From a virus, in the IMG/VR virus record IMGVR_UViG_3300031364_000010, positions 1-37,006 of that record: a stretch of DNA of 37,006 nucleotides; one strand, written 5' to 3'. Position 1 is the stretch's first letter; every line of letters starts with the position of its first letter. Below, piece after piece: positions 7,096 to 15,516 of this stretch. The notes below the pieces were generated by a model. The model saw only the letters and a program-made list of their open reading frames with translations. It was not told the origin of the DNA and ran no database searches. Position numbers and translations under genes: made by a program.

Positions 7096-7375
7096 CAGGT
7101 GGCGGGCCATAACAGCTGGCGCTACCATACTTTTGGGGATCGGGATAATTATTTCAGCATGTTGTGTTTTCCACAATATGTTTGCCAGCGCCGAGGCTGC
7201 GGCTATGATGATTTTTGTTTTCAGCCTTGTGGTAATTATTGTCGGGGGGCTGTGTTGGTTTCTGCGAGACCTGCAGGTCCGGTCAGTAGAGGATGAGGAT
7301 TTGCGAAAGCTGCTCGAACCAAAGCTTAAGCGGAAATATGTGCGGCAGGGAGAAAGAATCAATGATAACAATTAA
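7076..7375 (+). CDS. membrane protein, 99 aa, two transmembrane segments
   Basis: ATG at 7076 after GGAGGGGAAAG. After a polar start (MTKQELNRWR) come two hydrophobic helices (AITAGATILLGIGIIISACC; MMIFVFSLVVIIVGGLCWFL), then a basic, cytoplasmic-type tail (KLLEPKLKRKYVRQGER). Function unknown. It overlaps the RusA-like gene by a few codons. Confidence 0.65.
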   Translation: MTKQELNRWRAITAGATILLGIGIIISACCVFHNMFASAEAAAMMIFVFSLVVIIVGGLCWFLRDLQVRSVEDEDLRKLLEPKLKRKYVRQGERINDNN

Positions 7376-7715
7376 GTGGACCGGGAAGGCCGTGAGCGTA
7401 AATAAGTGGCACATGGTAAGAGCGGGAAGGATTTTTGCATCTCCAGAATATGAAAAGTTTATTGATTCAATCGCGTTTACGATAAAAGCAACTGCCGGTA
7501 ATACAAAGTATGACAAAATATCCCTAATAATACATGTCAACATAAATAACCGCATGGATCATCATAATTTAATCAAGCCAATTTGTGACGGAATTCAGAG
7601 ATCGGGGATAATCGATGATGATAAAAATATAGGATATGTTAGTTTATTGCCGGCAGAAAGACATAGCCAAGTGAAACTCGATGAGATAATTATAATGATA
7701 CGGGAGGACAAATGA
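7362..7715 (+). CDS. RusA-family Holliday junction resolvase-like protein
   Basis: ATG at 7362 after GGGAGAAAG. The product (117 aa) has the RusA layout: an N-terminal strand (MITIKWTGKAVSVNK), then DHHNLIKPICDGIQ and GIIDDDKNIG, with acidic residues in the positions that bind metal in RusA-type resolvases, and a C-terminal strand. Length matches the family. It would resolve branched DNA before packaging; it lies next to the end of the early operon, just before the terminase promoter. Confidence 0.8.
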   Translation: MITIKWTGKAVSVNKWHMVRAGRIFASPEYEKFIDSIAFTIKATAGNTKYDKISLIIHVNINNRMDHHNLIKPICDGIQRSGIIDDDKNIGYVSLLPAERHSQVKLDEIIIMIREDK

Positions 7716-7816
7716 TGCCAATAAAAAAATCAAACAGACCGCAAGAAATTATAAAATATCACAAGATGCTTGAGAAAGTTATTACGGTATTACCGCCAGA
7801 GAAAGCAAGGAGGTGA
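7712..7816 (+). CDS. very small basic protein, 34 aa
   Basis: ATG at 7712 overlaps the RusA-like stop (ATGA) and follows GGGAGGACAA. The product starts MMPIKKSNRPQEIIKYHKML and ends in a basic tail. It has a good ribosome site and fits the tight coupling of this operon. It is the last gene before the terminator. Function unknown. Confidence 0.5.
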   Translation: MMPIKKSNRPQEIIKYHKMLEKVITVLPPEKARR

Positions 7817-7885
7817 TGCAATCATGAAGTAATAGATATTAAATAAATATTGGTGCTATAAGATGTATATGATATGTTAATGAAA

Positions 7886-7915
7886 GGCGGGTGAAATATC
7901 CCGCCTATTTATTTG
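7886..7915 (+). terminator. intrinsic terminator of the early operon
   Basis: GGCGGG (7886-7891) pairs with CCCGCC (7900-7905) around an eight-base loop and is followed by TATTTATTT, a U-rich though interrupted tract. It lies between the last small early gene and the promoter of the terminase operon. Between 7816 and 7886 I see only an AT-rich stretch with no supported gene. Confidence 0.75.
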
Positions 7916-7917
7916 TA

Positions 7918-7946
7918 TTGACAAAACACACATAAATCAATAAACT
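7918..7946 (+). promoter_or_regulatory. candidate promoter of the packaging/structural operon
   Basis: TTGACA at 7918-7923 is followed 17 bp later by TAAACT (7941-7946), a four-of-six match to the -10. It sits directly after the terminator. The -10 is weak, so activation by a phage or host factor is possible. The leader is very short (about 20 bases), and a small stem TAAAC/GTTTA (7957-7961 with 7968-7972) would hold the GGGAGG ribosome site in its loop. Confidence 0.55.
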
Positions 7947-7974
7947 TCTTATATAGTAAACTGGGAGGTTTATT

Positions 7975-8376
7975 ATCGCACCTAATTCGGACACTAAAAA
8001 AGAACGAACAGCATATAAATACACTCCTGAAAAATTAGATGACATAATTATTAAACTCGATCAATATATTGATGAAACAGAAATCCCCATAGTGGCGGAG
8101 TTTGCATATCAAAATAATATCCCGCGACAACGCTTATATGACCTTAAAGACAATACCTTAAAACGATTAATGAAAAAGCTGATTGATAAGAAAGAGGCGA
8201 GCCTTGAAAGATTGATGTTGTCCGGGAAACAGAATGTAGCAACAGGCTGTATTTTTTCACTTAAGCAACTTGGCTGGAAGGATCGGCAGGAGATAACGGG
8301 AGAAGGAGGCGGGCCGGTAACTGTTACATTCATAACGCAAACAGGATTACCCGGGCCACAGGAGAATAGCGATTGA
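7975..8376 (+). CDS. terS: terminase small subunit (non-AUG start)
   Basis: The frame is open from just after TAA at 7957-7959 and contains no ATG or TTG before residue 40. GGGAGG at 7963-7968 is followed six bases later by ATC GCA CCT, so ATC at 7975 (or ATT at 7972) is the best start; a GTG at 8092 would delete a third of the protein and has no ribosome site. The 133-residue product has a basic N-terminus, a helix-turn-helix-like centre (FAYQNNIPRQRLYDL) and the phrase IFSLKQLGWKDRQE typical of small terminases. It recognises phage DNA and feeds it to the large subunit. Its stop overlaps the terL start. Confidence 0.8.
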   Translation: MAPNSDTKKERTAYKYTPEKLDDIIIKLDQYIDETEIPIVAEFAYQNNIPRQRLYDLKDNTLKRLMKKLIDKKEASLERLMLSGKQNVATGCIFSLKQLGWKDRQEITGEGGGPVTVTFITQTGLPGPQENSD

Positions 8377-9568
8377 AAAGCAAATTAAATTTTGGATACA
8401 TGAACGGCTCAATCAGGCATGGGAAAGTGGAAAAAAATATATTGTTTGGCATTCCGGGCGCGGTGGTGGCGGATCAACACAAGAAGGCTATCTGGTTTTA
8501 CGTTTTGCTTTACAGATGCCTGGAAGTCGTATTCTTTGTATTAGAGGAACTCAAAACAGAATTAGTGAAAGCTCATTGCAAATACTTAAAGACAATATCA
8601 CGCTTATGGATGCGTGGGATTTATTCGAGGCAAGCGAAAACCAGCTCAAAGCTAAGAATGGGACTGAGTTTATTTTTTATGGCGCTAAAACATATCAGAG
8701 CTTTCGTTCATTACAACGCATTACGCTCGTATGGATTGATGAAGCGGAAGAGCTATCGGGTGAAGCATGGGACGTACTTATACCAACAATTAGGCCCTTT
8801 CTGCCCGGAGATCCTGAGCCGCGTTTTCTCATCAAATATAATCCACAAGATGGCAATGAGGCTGTACATAAAATGTTTGTCGAAAAGCATCATCCTGATG
8901 CAGAAGAATTTGAAATCAATTATCCTGAGAATCCATATTTCCCTAAAACGCTACGAAAAGAAATGGAATTATGCAAATCAACCGATCTTGAAAAATACGA
9001 ACATATATGGCTTGGCAAGAAAAAGAAACAAGCAGAAGGTGCTCTCTGGAAGCAAGGCGATATTTTACGCAGCACAATGCCGAATTATTTTGATGCAATT
9101 ACTATTGGGCTTGACCCCTCCGGCTCTGCGAATGGTGACGAATGCGGTATTGTTGCGGACGGGCGCGTGGGCGACACAATACATACAATTGAAGATGTAT
9201 CAATCAGAGGAGAGCCACTTGAATGGGCGCAAGCGGCAATCAACTTATACCGAGTGCTCAAGGCTGACAGGATTGCGATTGAAAGCAATTTTGGCGGCAA
9301 AATGGCTGAAACAATCATACATCAACTTGATCCGATGGTTGAGGTTAAGAATATATTTGCCAGCCGGGGAAAGCTTCTTAGAGCAGAGCCGGTCAAGGCG
9401 CTCTATAATCAGCGGCTTGTATATCATACAAAAATATTCGCTAATCTGGAGTATGAGATGACGACATATAGGGCCGATCCAAAACAAAAAAGCCCGAATA
9501 GATTAGATGCTCATGTATTTGCGGTAACAGATTTATACCAGCCCGTTAGGCGATGGGGTCCGGCATGA
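8372..9568 (+). CDS. terL: terminase large subunit (ATT start)
   Basis: The TerL frame is open from upstream of 8372. AGGAG at 8360-8364 lies seven bases before ATT at 8372, which overlaps the terS stop (ATTGA); the first ATG (8516) falls after the Walker A region. The 398-residue product has WHSGRGGGGSTQ at about 26-37 (Walker A position, but without the usual Lys) and LVWIDEAEEL at about 119-128 (Walker B). The RNase H-like nuclease is marked by GLDPSG (Asp near 248), AIESNFGG (Glu near 303) and NRLDAH (Asp near 379). A 362-codon frame starting at 8373 is a +1 shadow. It pumps DNA and cuts concatemers, probably by headful. Confidence 0.9.
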   Translation: MEKQIKFWIHERLNQAWESGKKYIVWHSGRGGGGSTQEGYLVLRFALQMPGSRILCIRGTQNRISESSLQILKDNITLMDAWDLFEASENQLKAKNGTEFIFYGAKTYQSFRSLQRITLVWIDEAEELSGEAWDVLIPTIRPFLPGDPEPRFLIKYNPQDGNEAVHKMFVEKHHPDAEEFEINYPENPYFPKTLRKEMELCKSTDLEKYEHIWLGKKKKQAEGALWKQGDILRSTMPNYFDAITIGLDPSGSANGDECGIVADGRVGDTIHTIEDVSIRGEPLEWAQAAINLYRVLKADRIAIESNFGGKMAETIIHQLDPMVEVKNIFASRGKLLRAEPVKALYNQRLVYHTKIFANLEYEMTTYRADPKQKSPNRLDAHVFAVTDLYQPVRRWGPA

Positions 9569-11631
9569 GCATATTCAAAACATGGCGAAATATAAAAGCC
9601 CTTGCTCGCATGGTCTTTACGGCTTCAACTTGGCGTTCGTGGTTGATGCCGCGTTCTAATTATAATTACAAGCGCGACGTGGGGGATGGGTTTGGATCGT
9701 CGGTAGTTATGGCTCCGGTCCTCTGGATAGCGCGGACATTCCCGGAGGCTCCGCTTTGTGTTGAGTTTAACAACGAGCTGGAACGTGACCACGATCTTGT
9801 GCAACTCATAAATAAGCCTAACCCATATTACAGTGGGCATATCTTAATGATGGCAACGATAATATCGTTCAACACAGACGGGAACGGTTACTGGATTAAG
9901 ATCAGAAACAGCCAACGCAAGGTTATACAATTATGGTATGCTCCGCACTGGATGATGGAGCCGAAGTGGCCGGAGGACGGAAGCGACTTTATCAGCCATT
10001 ATGAATACATGCCGAATGGTGTAAAAATAAAAATTGAGCGCGAAGATGTTGTCCATTTCCGTTATGGGCTTGATCCGCAGAATACACGAAAAGGGCTATC
10101 TCCCCTGGCATCATTATTGCGTGAGGTTTTTACCGATGATGAAGCGGCAAATTATACCGCTATGTTGCTTAAAAATTGCGGGGTTCCCGGATTGGTGATA
10201 AGTCCTGCAGGTGAAGGGGCAGTATCCCCCGATGATGCCCAGGCCACAAAAGATTGGTTTAAAAAGCATACGACCGGTGATAGGCGAGGAGAACCGCTTG
10301 TTATGCGGAGCAAAACTGAAGTTAAGCAGTTTGCTTTTTCGCCAAAAGATATGGAACTTGGCAACTTGCGTGATATCCCGGAGGAACGTGTATGTGCGAT
10401 CTTAGGAATACCGGCGGCAGTTGTGGGGTTCGGGACTGGTCTACAACAGACAAAGGTCGGAGCAACCATGAAGGAAATGCGCGAGCTGGCCTATGAAGGA
10501 TGCATTATCCCGATGCAGCGGCTTATAGCGTCAGAGATGGATAGTCAGATATTATCAGATTTCGATACGCGCAGGGGAGCGAAAACCAAATACGATCTAT
10601 CAAAAGTCCGCGTGCTACAGGAGGACCAAAATAAATTGGCTGAAAGATTAGGCGCTCTCACAGAAAGCGGACTGATAACCGTAGCCGAGGCAAGGGGAGA
10701 ACTTGGATACGAAATAAAACCTGAACATGAAATATATCTACGCAAATTCAATATGATAGTAGTTCCGGCCGGTGAAGACCAGACGACACCGGCACAGGGT
10801 GATCATGGGCAGAACAACGGCAAGGGTTGGATTGATGAGTTTTTGAAAACTCTTAAAGCCGAGGCATGGCAACAGCGGCTTATAGTCCAATTGTACAAAG
10901 ATCAATCGCATTTGGCTGGGATATTTGAGCCGGAAGTAAAAAAGGCTTTTAATAAGATCGGCGATGTTGCGGCCAGTGTTTGGTTGCGGATCTCCGAGCA
11001 ACGCGGGATAGATTACGCAAAAAGTTTAAAGTCGATCATCGATGATGAAGTATACGCACAGCTCGTGCTCGATGAGCTGATGAGCGAGCTTGATTATACA
11101 GAATTATTAAGCGGGACTTATAAAACGCATTTTTTACGCACAGCCCGGCAAACATACGACACCATAAATACGGTTACTGGCCTGGCGATAAATCTGACCG
11201 ACCCCGCAGAATTGCGGATTGCAGAGGCCGGGGGTAAACACCTGGGGTTGATTGATCTTACGGAGGAGATTAAGACATCATTATTCCAGACATTATCGGA
11301 GGGTCGTGAGGCTGGGGAAGGGCCGATTGCAGTGGCGAGGATGATACGTGATAAAATCCCGGCTGGTCCTTGGAGCAGCGTACAGATAAGATCAAGGATA
11401 ATTGCCCGGACAGAAACGAAGTACGCCCAAAATGTGGCAAGCCTTGAGGCATATAGAGAATCAGACACAATAGAATCGTTGCAGGTGTGGGATGGGCAAT
11501 TGCCCACGTCTGATGACGAATGTATTGAAAGAAATGGTGATATTGTTACTTTTGCAGAGGCGGAAGAAATGAATATCACAGAGCACCCCAATGGGACTCT
11601 TTCATTCGCGCCAGTTATAAGGAGGAGCTAA
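9565..11631 (+). CDS. portal protein fused to MuF-like head morphogenesis domain
   Basis: ATG at 9565 overlaps the terL stop. The 688-residue product has an HK97-type portal at about 1-430: DHDLVQLINKPNP, the NTDGNGYWIK strand, VVHFRYGLDP, and IPPAVVG-like ILGIPAAVVGFG. The rest is helical and ends in the pattern of MuF-type proteins (RIIARTETKYAQN, VWDGQLPTSDDEC, TEHPNG). In most related phages these are two genes; here no stop separates them. The portal is the dodecameric DNA gate; MuF domains sit inside the head. The MuF histidine/cysteine end motif is degenerate. Confidence 0.88.
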   Translation: MSIFKTWRNIKALARMVFTASTWRSWLMPRSNYNYKRDVGDGFGSSVVMAPVLWIARTFPEAPLCVEFNNELERDHDLVQLINKPNPYYSGHILMMATIISFNTDGNGYWIKIRNSQRKVIQLWYAPHWMMEPKWPEDGSDFISHYEYMPNGVKIKIEREDVVHFRYGLDPQNTRKGLSPLASLLREVFTDDEAANYTAMLLKNCGVPGLVISPAGEGAVSPDDAQATKDWFKKHTTGDRRGEPLVMRSKTEVKQFAFSPKDMELGNLRDIPEERVCAILGIPAAVVGFGTGLQQTKVGATMKEMRELAYEGCIIPMQRLIASEMDSQILSDFDTRRGAKTKYDLSKVRVLQEDQNKLAERLGALTESGLITVAEARGELGYEIKPEHEIYLRKFNMIVVPAGEDQTTPAQGDHGQNNGKGWIDEFLKTLKAEAWQQRLIVQLYKDQSHLAGIFEPEVKKAFNKIGDVAASVWLRISEQRGIDYAKSLKSIIDDEVYAQLVLDELMSELDYTELLSGTYKTHFLRTARQTYDTINTVTGLAINLTDPAELRIAEAGGKHLGLIDLTEEIKTSLFQTLSEGREAGEGPIAVARMIRDKIPAGPWSSVQIRSRIIARTETKYAQNVASLEAYRESDTIESLQVWDGQLPTSDDECIERNGDIVTFAEAEEMNITEHPNGTLSFAPVIRRS

Positions 11632-12398
11632 TGGATACGAAAAAATACCAATTCAAAGATTTGCAGTTTAAGGATGGCGAAAATACCGGGATTTTTACCG
11701 GCGTGTTCGCAACTCTTAATGTAATCGATAGTGATGGGGACATGACCATCCCTGGAGCATTCGGCGAGCAGAAAGTTATCATCAGTCAATATAACCACGG
11801 TTCTTGGGATCGGGGCGTAGCGGCGCTCCCGATTGGCGTGGGTAAAATATTCGAGCAGGGAGATAACGCAATTATCGAGGGTGAGTTCGATATGGAAGAT
11901 CCGGCGGCCGTGGCTACATATAAAAAAATGAAATATATTCATAGCAAAGGCCGGGTCCAGGAGTTCAGTTATGCGCTTCCAGAAATTGATTATGAGATGA
12001 GAACGATTGACGGGAGAAATATCCGAGTGCTCAAACGAATTAAAGTCCCGGAAGTCTCCCCAGTGCTTATGGGGGCCGGGGTTAATACGCGGCTATTGGA
12101 TATTAAGTCTGAGGATCTGGACACTGAGAAAAACGAAGAAGGTAAACAAGGTATGCGGCTTATAGAGCATATAGATAAAGTGATTGCCGAGGTGGAAGAT
12201 GTTACCAAAAGGATTTCTGATCTAAGCGGGCTTAGGGAGGAAGAGGGTAGACATCCGTCAGAATCGACAATCAATCGTGCAAATGTACTACGGTCACGGC
12301 TTATTGAGCTGGCAAGCGGGCTTGAGCAGCTACAAATAAAGCACAACGAGATTTACGTAGAACACATGCAATTATTAAAATCAATAGGAGGGAAATAA
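11631..12398 (+). CDS. prohead protease, HK97 family, with helical C-terminal extension
   Basis: ATG at 11631 after AAGGAGGAGCTA; it shares a base with the previous stop. The first 150 residues match the HK97 prohead protease: GIFTGVFATLNVIDSDGDMT, catalytic-type His in YNHGSWD (about 56) and Ser in QEFSYAL (about 113), then PEVSPVL. Residues 160-255 are a charged helix that may act as internal scaffold. The enzyme cleaves the capsid delta domain during maturation. Confidence 0.9.
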   Translation: MDTKKYQFKDLQFKDGENTGIFTGVFATLNVIDSDGDMTIPGAFGEQKVIISQYNHGSWDRGVAALPIGVGKIFEQGDNAIIEGEFDMEDPAAVATYKKMKYIHSKGRVQEFSYALPEIDYEMRTIDGRNIRVLKRIKVPEVSPVLMGAGVNTRLLDIKSEDLDTEKNEEGKQGMRLIEHIDKVIAEVEDVTKRISDLSGLREEEGRHPSESTINRANVLRSRLIELASGLEQLQIKHNEIYVEHMQLLKSIGGK

Positions 12399-12399
12399 A

Positions 12400-13617
12400 A
12401 TGCCCAGCACAAAACTTGTAGAAAAAAGGAAAGAGTTTGAGGCCAAGCAAAACAAGTTATTGAAGATATACGACGAGGCGGGCGACGGTTACGATTTTGA
12501 GAAATGTTCCGAGCTTCAGGGTACCACCGAGGAGCGCCGCGAACAATACAAAAAACTCAATCTTGAACTTGCCGACGTTCGTAAAGAGGTTGACAGCCTG
12601 GTACAACTTGAAAACGAAGAGAAGGCATTGCGGGAGGGGATGAAAGATCGTGAGACCCCGGCCATGTTCTCCGGAAAACAGGAAGGAGAAGCAAAAACCA
12701 TCGGAAAGCTTTTTGTCGAATCGCGGGCTTATAAGGATCGGAAAAGCGGGAGACCAGAGGCGACTGTTGATATCGATATGAAAACCACATTTTCCCGGAG
12801 TGCGGGATACGCTCCCGAATCAATCCGCAGTGGATTGATTGTGCCTTATGCCGCCCGGCCTGTGCAGATCATCGATACAATCCCTGGTGGAACAATCAAT
12901 CAGGCGACGTATAAGTACATGGAGGAAACCACCCAGACAAACAACGCCGCCGAAATTTCGGAAGCCGGTGCATACGGTGAAAGTGCGTTTGCCCTTACCG
13001 AAAGATCGCAGACCGTTGAAAAAATTGGTCACAGCTTGCCTGTTACCGATGAACAGCTTGAGGATGTCGAGGGAATCGAAAGCTACCTGGATGCCAAAAT
13101 GTTGTTTTGTCTTAAGCAGCGGGCCGATTATCAAATTATGAACGGCGACGGAAGTACTCCCAATCTTCAGGGGATGCTTGAAAAGACAGGCATTCAGTCA
13201 ATTGTTCACAGCGGTGATCATTTTGACACCATCGCAAGAGCAATAAAACTTGTGCGGACTGTTGGATTCGCGATGCCGAATGTGATCTATATCAATTCCG
13301 CTGACTGGTGGAGCACAAAGTTAAGGCTGTCCAAGGCGGATGACGGCTATTACAAGCTTGGGCCGCCAACCGAAGCCGGTCCAGTGGTACTGTGGGGAAT
13401 CAAGGTCGTTGAAAACGCCGTTATCCCCGAAGGTACCGTTCTTGTGGCCGATACAAATGGGTTTGCCATGTTGCTTGAAAAACGCGGCATAACCTTTAAA
13501 ATTACGGATTCCCATGCATCAGAATATGTTTCCGGTGTACAGAGAATCCGCGCAGACGTGCGCATGGTGATGGTTATCACCCGGGCGCTCGCGTTTTGCG
13601 AAGTCACTGGTGTTTAA
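12400..13617 (+). CDS. major capsid protein, HK97 fold, with N-terminal delta domain
   Basis: ATG at 12400 after GGAGGGAAATAAA. The 405-residue product begins with about 100 residues of charged coiled coil (the scaffold-like delta domain), followed by HK97 capsid phrases: SGLIVPYAARPVQIIDTIP, the LPVTDEQLEDVEGIESYLD helix (spine region), GDGSTPNLQGML and a C-terminal strand (RADVRMVMVITRALAF). The protease upstream probably removes the first hundred residues. Codon use is GC-richer than in the early genes, as expected for a highly expressed gene. Confidence 0.93.
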   Translation: MPSTKLVEKRKEFEAKQNKLLKIYDEAGDGYDFEKCSELQGTTEERREQYKKLNLELADVRKEVDSLVQLENEEKALREGMKDRETPAMFSGKQEGEAKTIGKLFVESRAYKDRKSGRPEATVDIDMKTTFSRSAGYAPESIRSGLIVPYAARPVQIIDTIPGGTINQATYKYMEETTQTNNAAEISEAGAYGESAFALTERSQTVEKIGHSLPVTDEQLEDVEGIESYLDAKMLFCLKQRADYQIMNGDGSTPNLQGMLEKTGIQSIVHSGDHFDTIARAIKLVRTVGFAMPNVIYINSADWWSTKLRLSKADDGYYKLGPPTEAGPVVLWGIKVVENAVIPEGTVLVADTNGFAMLLEKRGITFKITDSHASEYVSGVQRIRADVRMVMVITRALAFCEVTGV

Positions 13618-13618
13618 T

Positions 13619-13635
13619 ATCGGTCGTTGACCGAT
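13619..13635 (+). other. hairpin after the capsid gene
   Basis: ATCGGTC pairs with GACCGAT around GTT, starting two bases after the capsid stop. There is no U tract, so this is more likely an mRNA-stability or processing hairpin than a terminator. Confidence 0.55.
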
Positions 13636-13663
13636 TAGGCAAATCATAAATGGAGGCAAGAAA

Positions 13664-14293
13664 ATGAACATGCCAGCTTATGTATATGGATTTGATGTCC
13701 ATGACTATCACACGGAAACCGCTGATACGGCTATTACGGAAAACATACCGGGTCAGGATGGGAAAAGATTGGCGCTGTTAGCCATGGAATACCTGGCAGC
13801 AGCTACGGCACATCTCGCATCATTCCAGTATGCAAAAGACGCGTCCGGACACACCGGATCATCCCGTAATACTGCCGATGGAGTGGTATTGTCAGGACAG
13901 AAAGACATTCTCTGCGCGGTAGCACCGCTGAGTCCCGCCGGGGCCGCGGCTGCCGCAAGTGATGTAATCGCATACCAGCTTACCGATGGTACGTGGGAGT
14001 TTAATACCGTGGCGTCCCTATCCACGAAAACTATTACTCTCACAAACAACATCACCGGTGTTGATGCCGGAGGGGGCGGAACAGCCATCGCGGATGGTGG
14101 AAAAGTTTTGATTATGGGTATCGTGGGAGACGGTGCGGTACTTAATATCAGCTTGACAGCGAGTGAGGTTACCAGGGTTGAGGCACCGCACATAGTGCAT
14201 CCGTATGTCGGGGAACCTTTTTTCCTCACGATCAACAATGCAACGAATGCGGGATTCCTGGAAAGCCTGGTTATGGGCTACGTCGACAAGTAA
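13664..14293 (+). CDS. putative virion (head decoration-type) protein, 209 aa
   Basis: ATG at 13664 after TGGAGGCAAGAAA. The product is Ala/Gly/Thr-rich and beta-prone (TWEFNTVASLSTKTITLTNN, a DAGGGGTAIADGG loop, FFLTINNATNAGF), as capsid-decorating or head-fibre proteins often are. It stands between capsid and connector genes and is flanked on both sides by hairpins, consistent with high expression. No family was recognised; the decoration role is inferred. Confidence 0.65.
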   Translation: MNMPAYVYGFDVHDYHTETADTAITENIPGQDGKRLALLAMEYLAAATAHLASFQYAKDASGHTGSSRNTADGVVLSGQKDILCAVAPLSPAGAAAAASDVIAYQLTDGTWEFNTVASLSTKTITLTNNITGVDAGGGGTAIADGGKVLIMGIVGDGAVLNISLTASEVTRVEAPHIVHPYVGEPFFLTINNATNAGFLESLVMGYVDK

Positions 14294-14298
14294 TTAAT

Positions 14299-14316
14299 AG
14301 GGGGCTTCGGCCCCCT
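14299..14316 (+). other. UUCG-tetraloop hairpin
   Basis: AGGGGGC pairs with GCCCCCT around a TTCG tetraloop, one of the most stable RNA hairpins. It is followed by CGTTTAG rather than a U tract, so it may block exonucleases or cause only partial termination between structural genes. Confidence 0.65.
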
Positions 14317-14335
14317 CGTTTAGAAAGGAAATACC

Positions 14336-14926
14336 ATGCGAGCGAAAGAATATTTATATTTAACATCCGGCGGAGTGCTGGTGCGACAAAACAACCCGGA
14401 GGGGGTTACCGAGTATTGCAAGCCAGGGGATGTTATCTCCAGCGCCGACTTAGTGACATATAAATCCTATTTTGAAGCATTTGGTTGGCTGAAATTGGAA
14501 GACTCGAAGGAAGCCAAGATAAATATTTCCAGTGTGCATATCAGACATGATGACGAAACCGGTGCGGCGCGAATGGTATTACCGGACAAATCGTTGGTCC
14601 TGGATATTTTTGTGGAATGCACTGAGGATGCGGCCGGTGATCCCGATATTGATTTCGGGGAGTTCGGCGGAGATACCGATGGCATTATTGACGGACTTGG
14701 CACGTCAGGGATATGCGACACGACCGATTCCAACCTGGATACGGCCCCTGATTATAAGGGCCTGGGAGTATATCTTATCAGCCTGATAAATCAGAATGAT
14801 ACCAGGGTAAAAAAACGGAAATATTATTCAAAAAGTGTAATGTTTGAAAACGTTTGTAACAGCGCAGGGACAGCCGGAGAATGGAACGTACATGTTATGT
14901 ACATAATTCTACCGGATTTTGAATAA
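14336..14926 (+). CDS. hypothetical structural-region protein, 196 aa
   Basis: ATG at 14336 after GAAAGGAAATACC. The product starts MRAKEYLYLTSGG, echoing the start of the next gene (MTIKERLYLTSDR), which suggests a shared N-terminal element. The middle is very acidic (EDAAGDPDIDFGEFGGDTD). Place and composition suggest a virion or assembly protein; no family recognised. Confidence 0.6.
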   Translation: MRAKEYLYLTSGGVLVRQNNPEGVTEYCKPGDVISSADLVTYKSYFEAFGWLKLEDSKEAKINISSVHIRHDDETGAARMVLPDKSLVLDIFVECTEDAAGDPDIDFGEFGGDTDGIIDGLGTSGICDTTDSNLDTAPDYKGLGVYLISLINQNDTRVKKRKYYSKSVMFENVCNSAGTAGEWNVHVMYIILPDFE

Positions 14927-14935
14927 GGAGGAATC

Positions 14936-15181
14936 ATGACCATAAAAGAACGATTGTATTTAACTTCCGACCGGAAACATGTTGTACGAGGGGGAGACCG
15001 GAAAGCGGCCTATCTTCTTGCGGCCAAGGGCCAAGAATTGCCCGATAAAATCGCCGCGCAATATGGGATTGTGAATGGTACAATCAAAAAAAAGAAAGAC
15101 AAATCAGAAGACAAACAGGCTGTAAAGCCTGAAAATAAAATGGCTGAAAAGCCTGATGATAAAGGAGTAAAAAATGGCTGA
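14936..15181 (+). CDS. hypothetical protein, 81 aa, basic repetitive tail
   Basis: ATG at 14936 after AAGGAGGAATC. The first 45 residues are ordered in appearance and share YLTS with the preceding gene. The tail consists of short near-repeats (KPENKMAEK / KPDDKGVK), likely disordered. The end overlaps the next start. Function unknown. Confidence 0.6.
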   Translation: MTIKERLYLTSDRKHVVRGGDRKAAYLLAAKGQELPDKIAAQYGIVNGTIKKKKDKSEDKQAVKPENKMAEKPDDKGVKNG

Positions 15182-15515
15182 AGTAAGTTTAAGCGTTGAA
15201 AAGCTTGCCCCTACCGGGCTTGCTGCAACTTATACCGGATCGTTAAGCACTGATAACACTTATAAGGTGCGTAACAGCGGTAGAATGTTTTTGCACTTTA
15301 AAAAATCTGGCGCCGGTGATTGTGTGGCAACAATCCAGACACCGAAAACTGTTGGTGGTCTTGCCGTATCAGAACAAGCGGTAACAGTTCCGGCCACGAG
15401 CGGGGATATGATGATTGGTCCCTTTCCGCCAGGGATTTACAATGACACCAACCAGGATGTCAACTTTACGCTTGACGAGGTAACAGGGCTGACCGTGGCT
15501 TGCGTGGAGTTGTGA
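15174..15515 (+). CDS. small beta-rich virion protein, 113 aa
   Basis: ATG at 15174 after AAAGGAGTAAAA, overlapping the previous gene. The sequence alternates Thr/Val-rich strands (APTGLAATYTGSLSTDNTYK, TVPATSGDMMIGPFPPGIY) and has the look of a trimeric or pentameric head-decoration protein. Its place just before the connector gene agrees. Function inferred. Confidence 0.6.
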   Translation: MAEVSLSVEKLAPTGLAATYTGSLSTDNTYKVRNSGRMFLHFKKSGAGDCVATIQTPKTVGGLAVSEQAVTVPATSGDMMIGPFPPGIYNDTNQDVNFTLDEVTGLTVACVEL

Positions 15516-15516
15516 T

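Noticed and set aside
8373-9461. A 362-codon plus-strand frame starting on TTG
   Set aside because: It is a +1 shadow of the large terminase gene: basic, low-complexity and without motifs, while the other frame carries ATPase and nuclease motifs.
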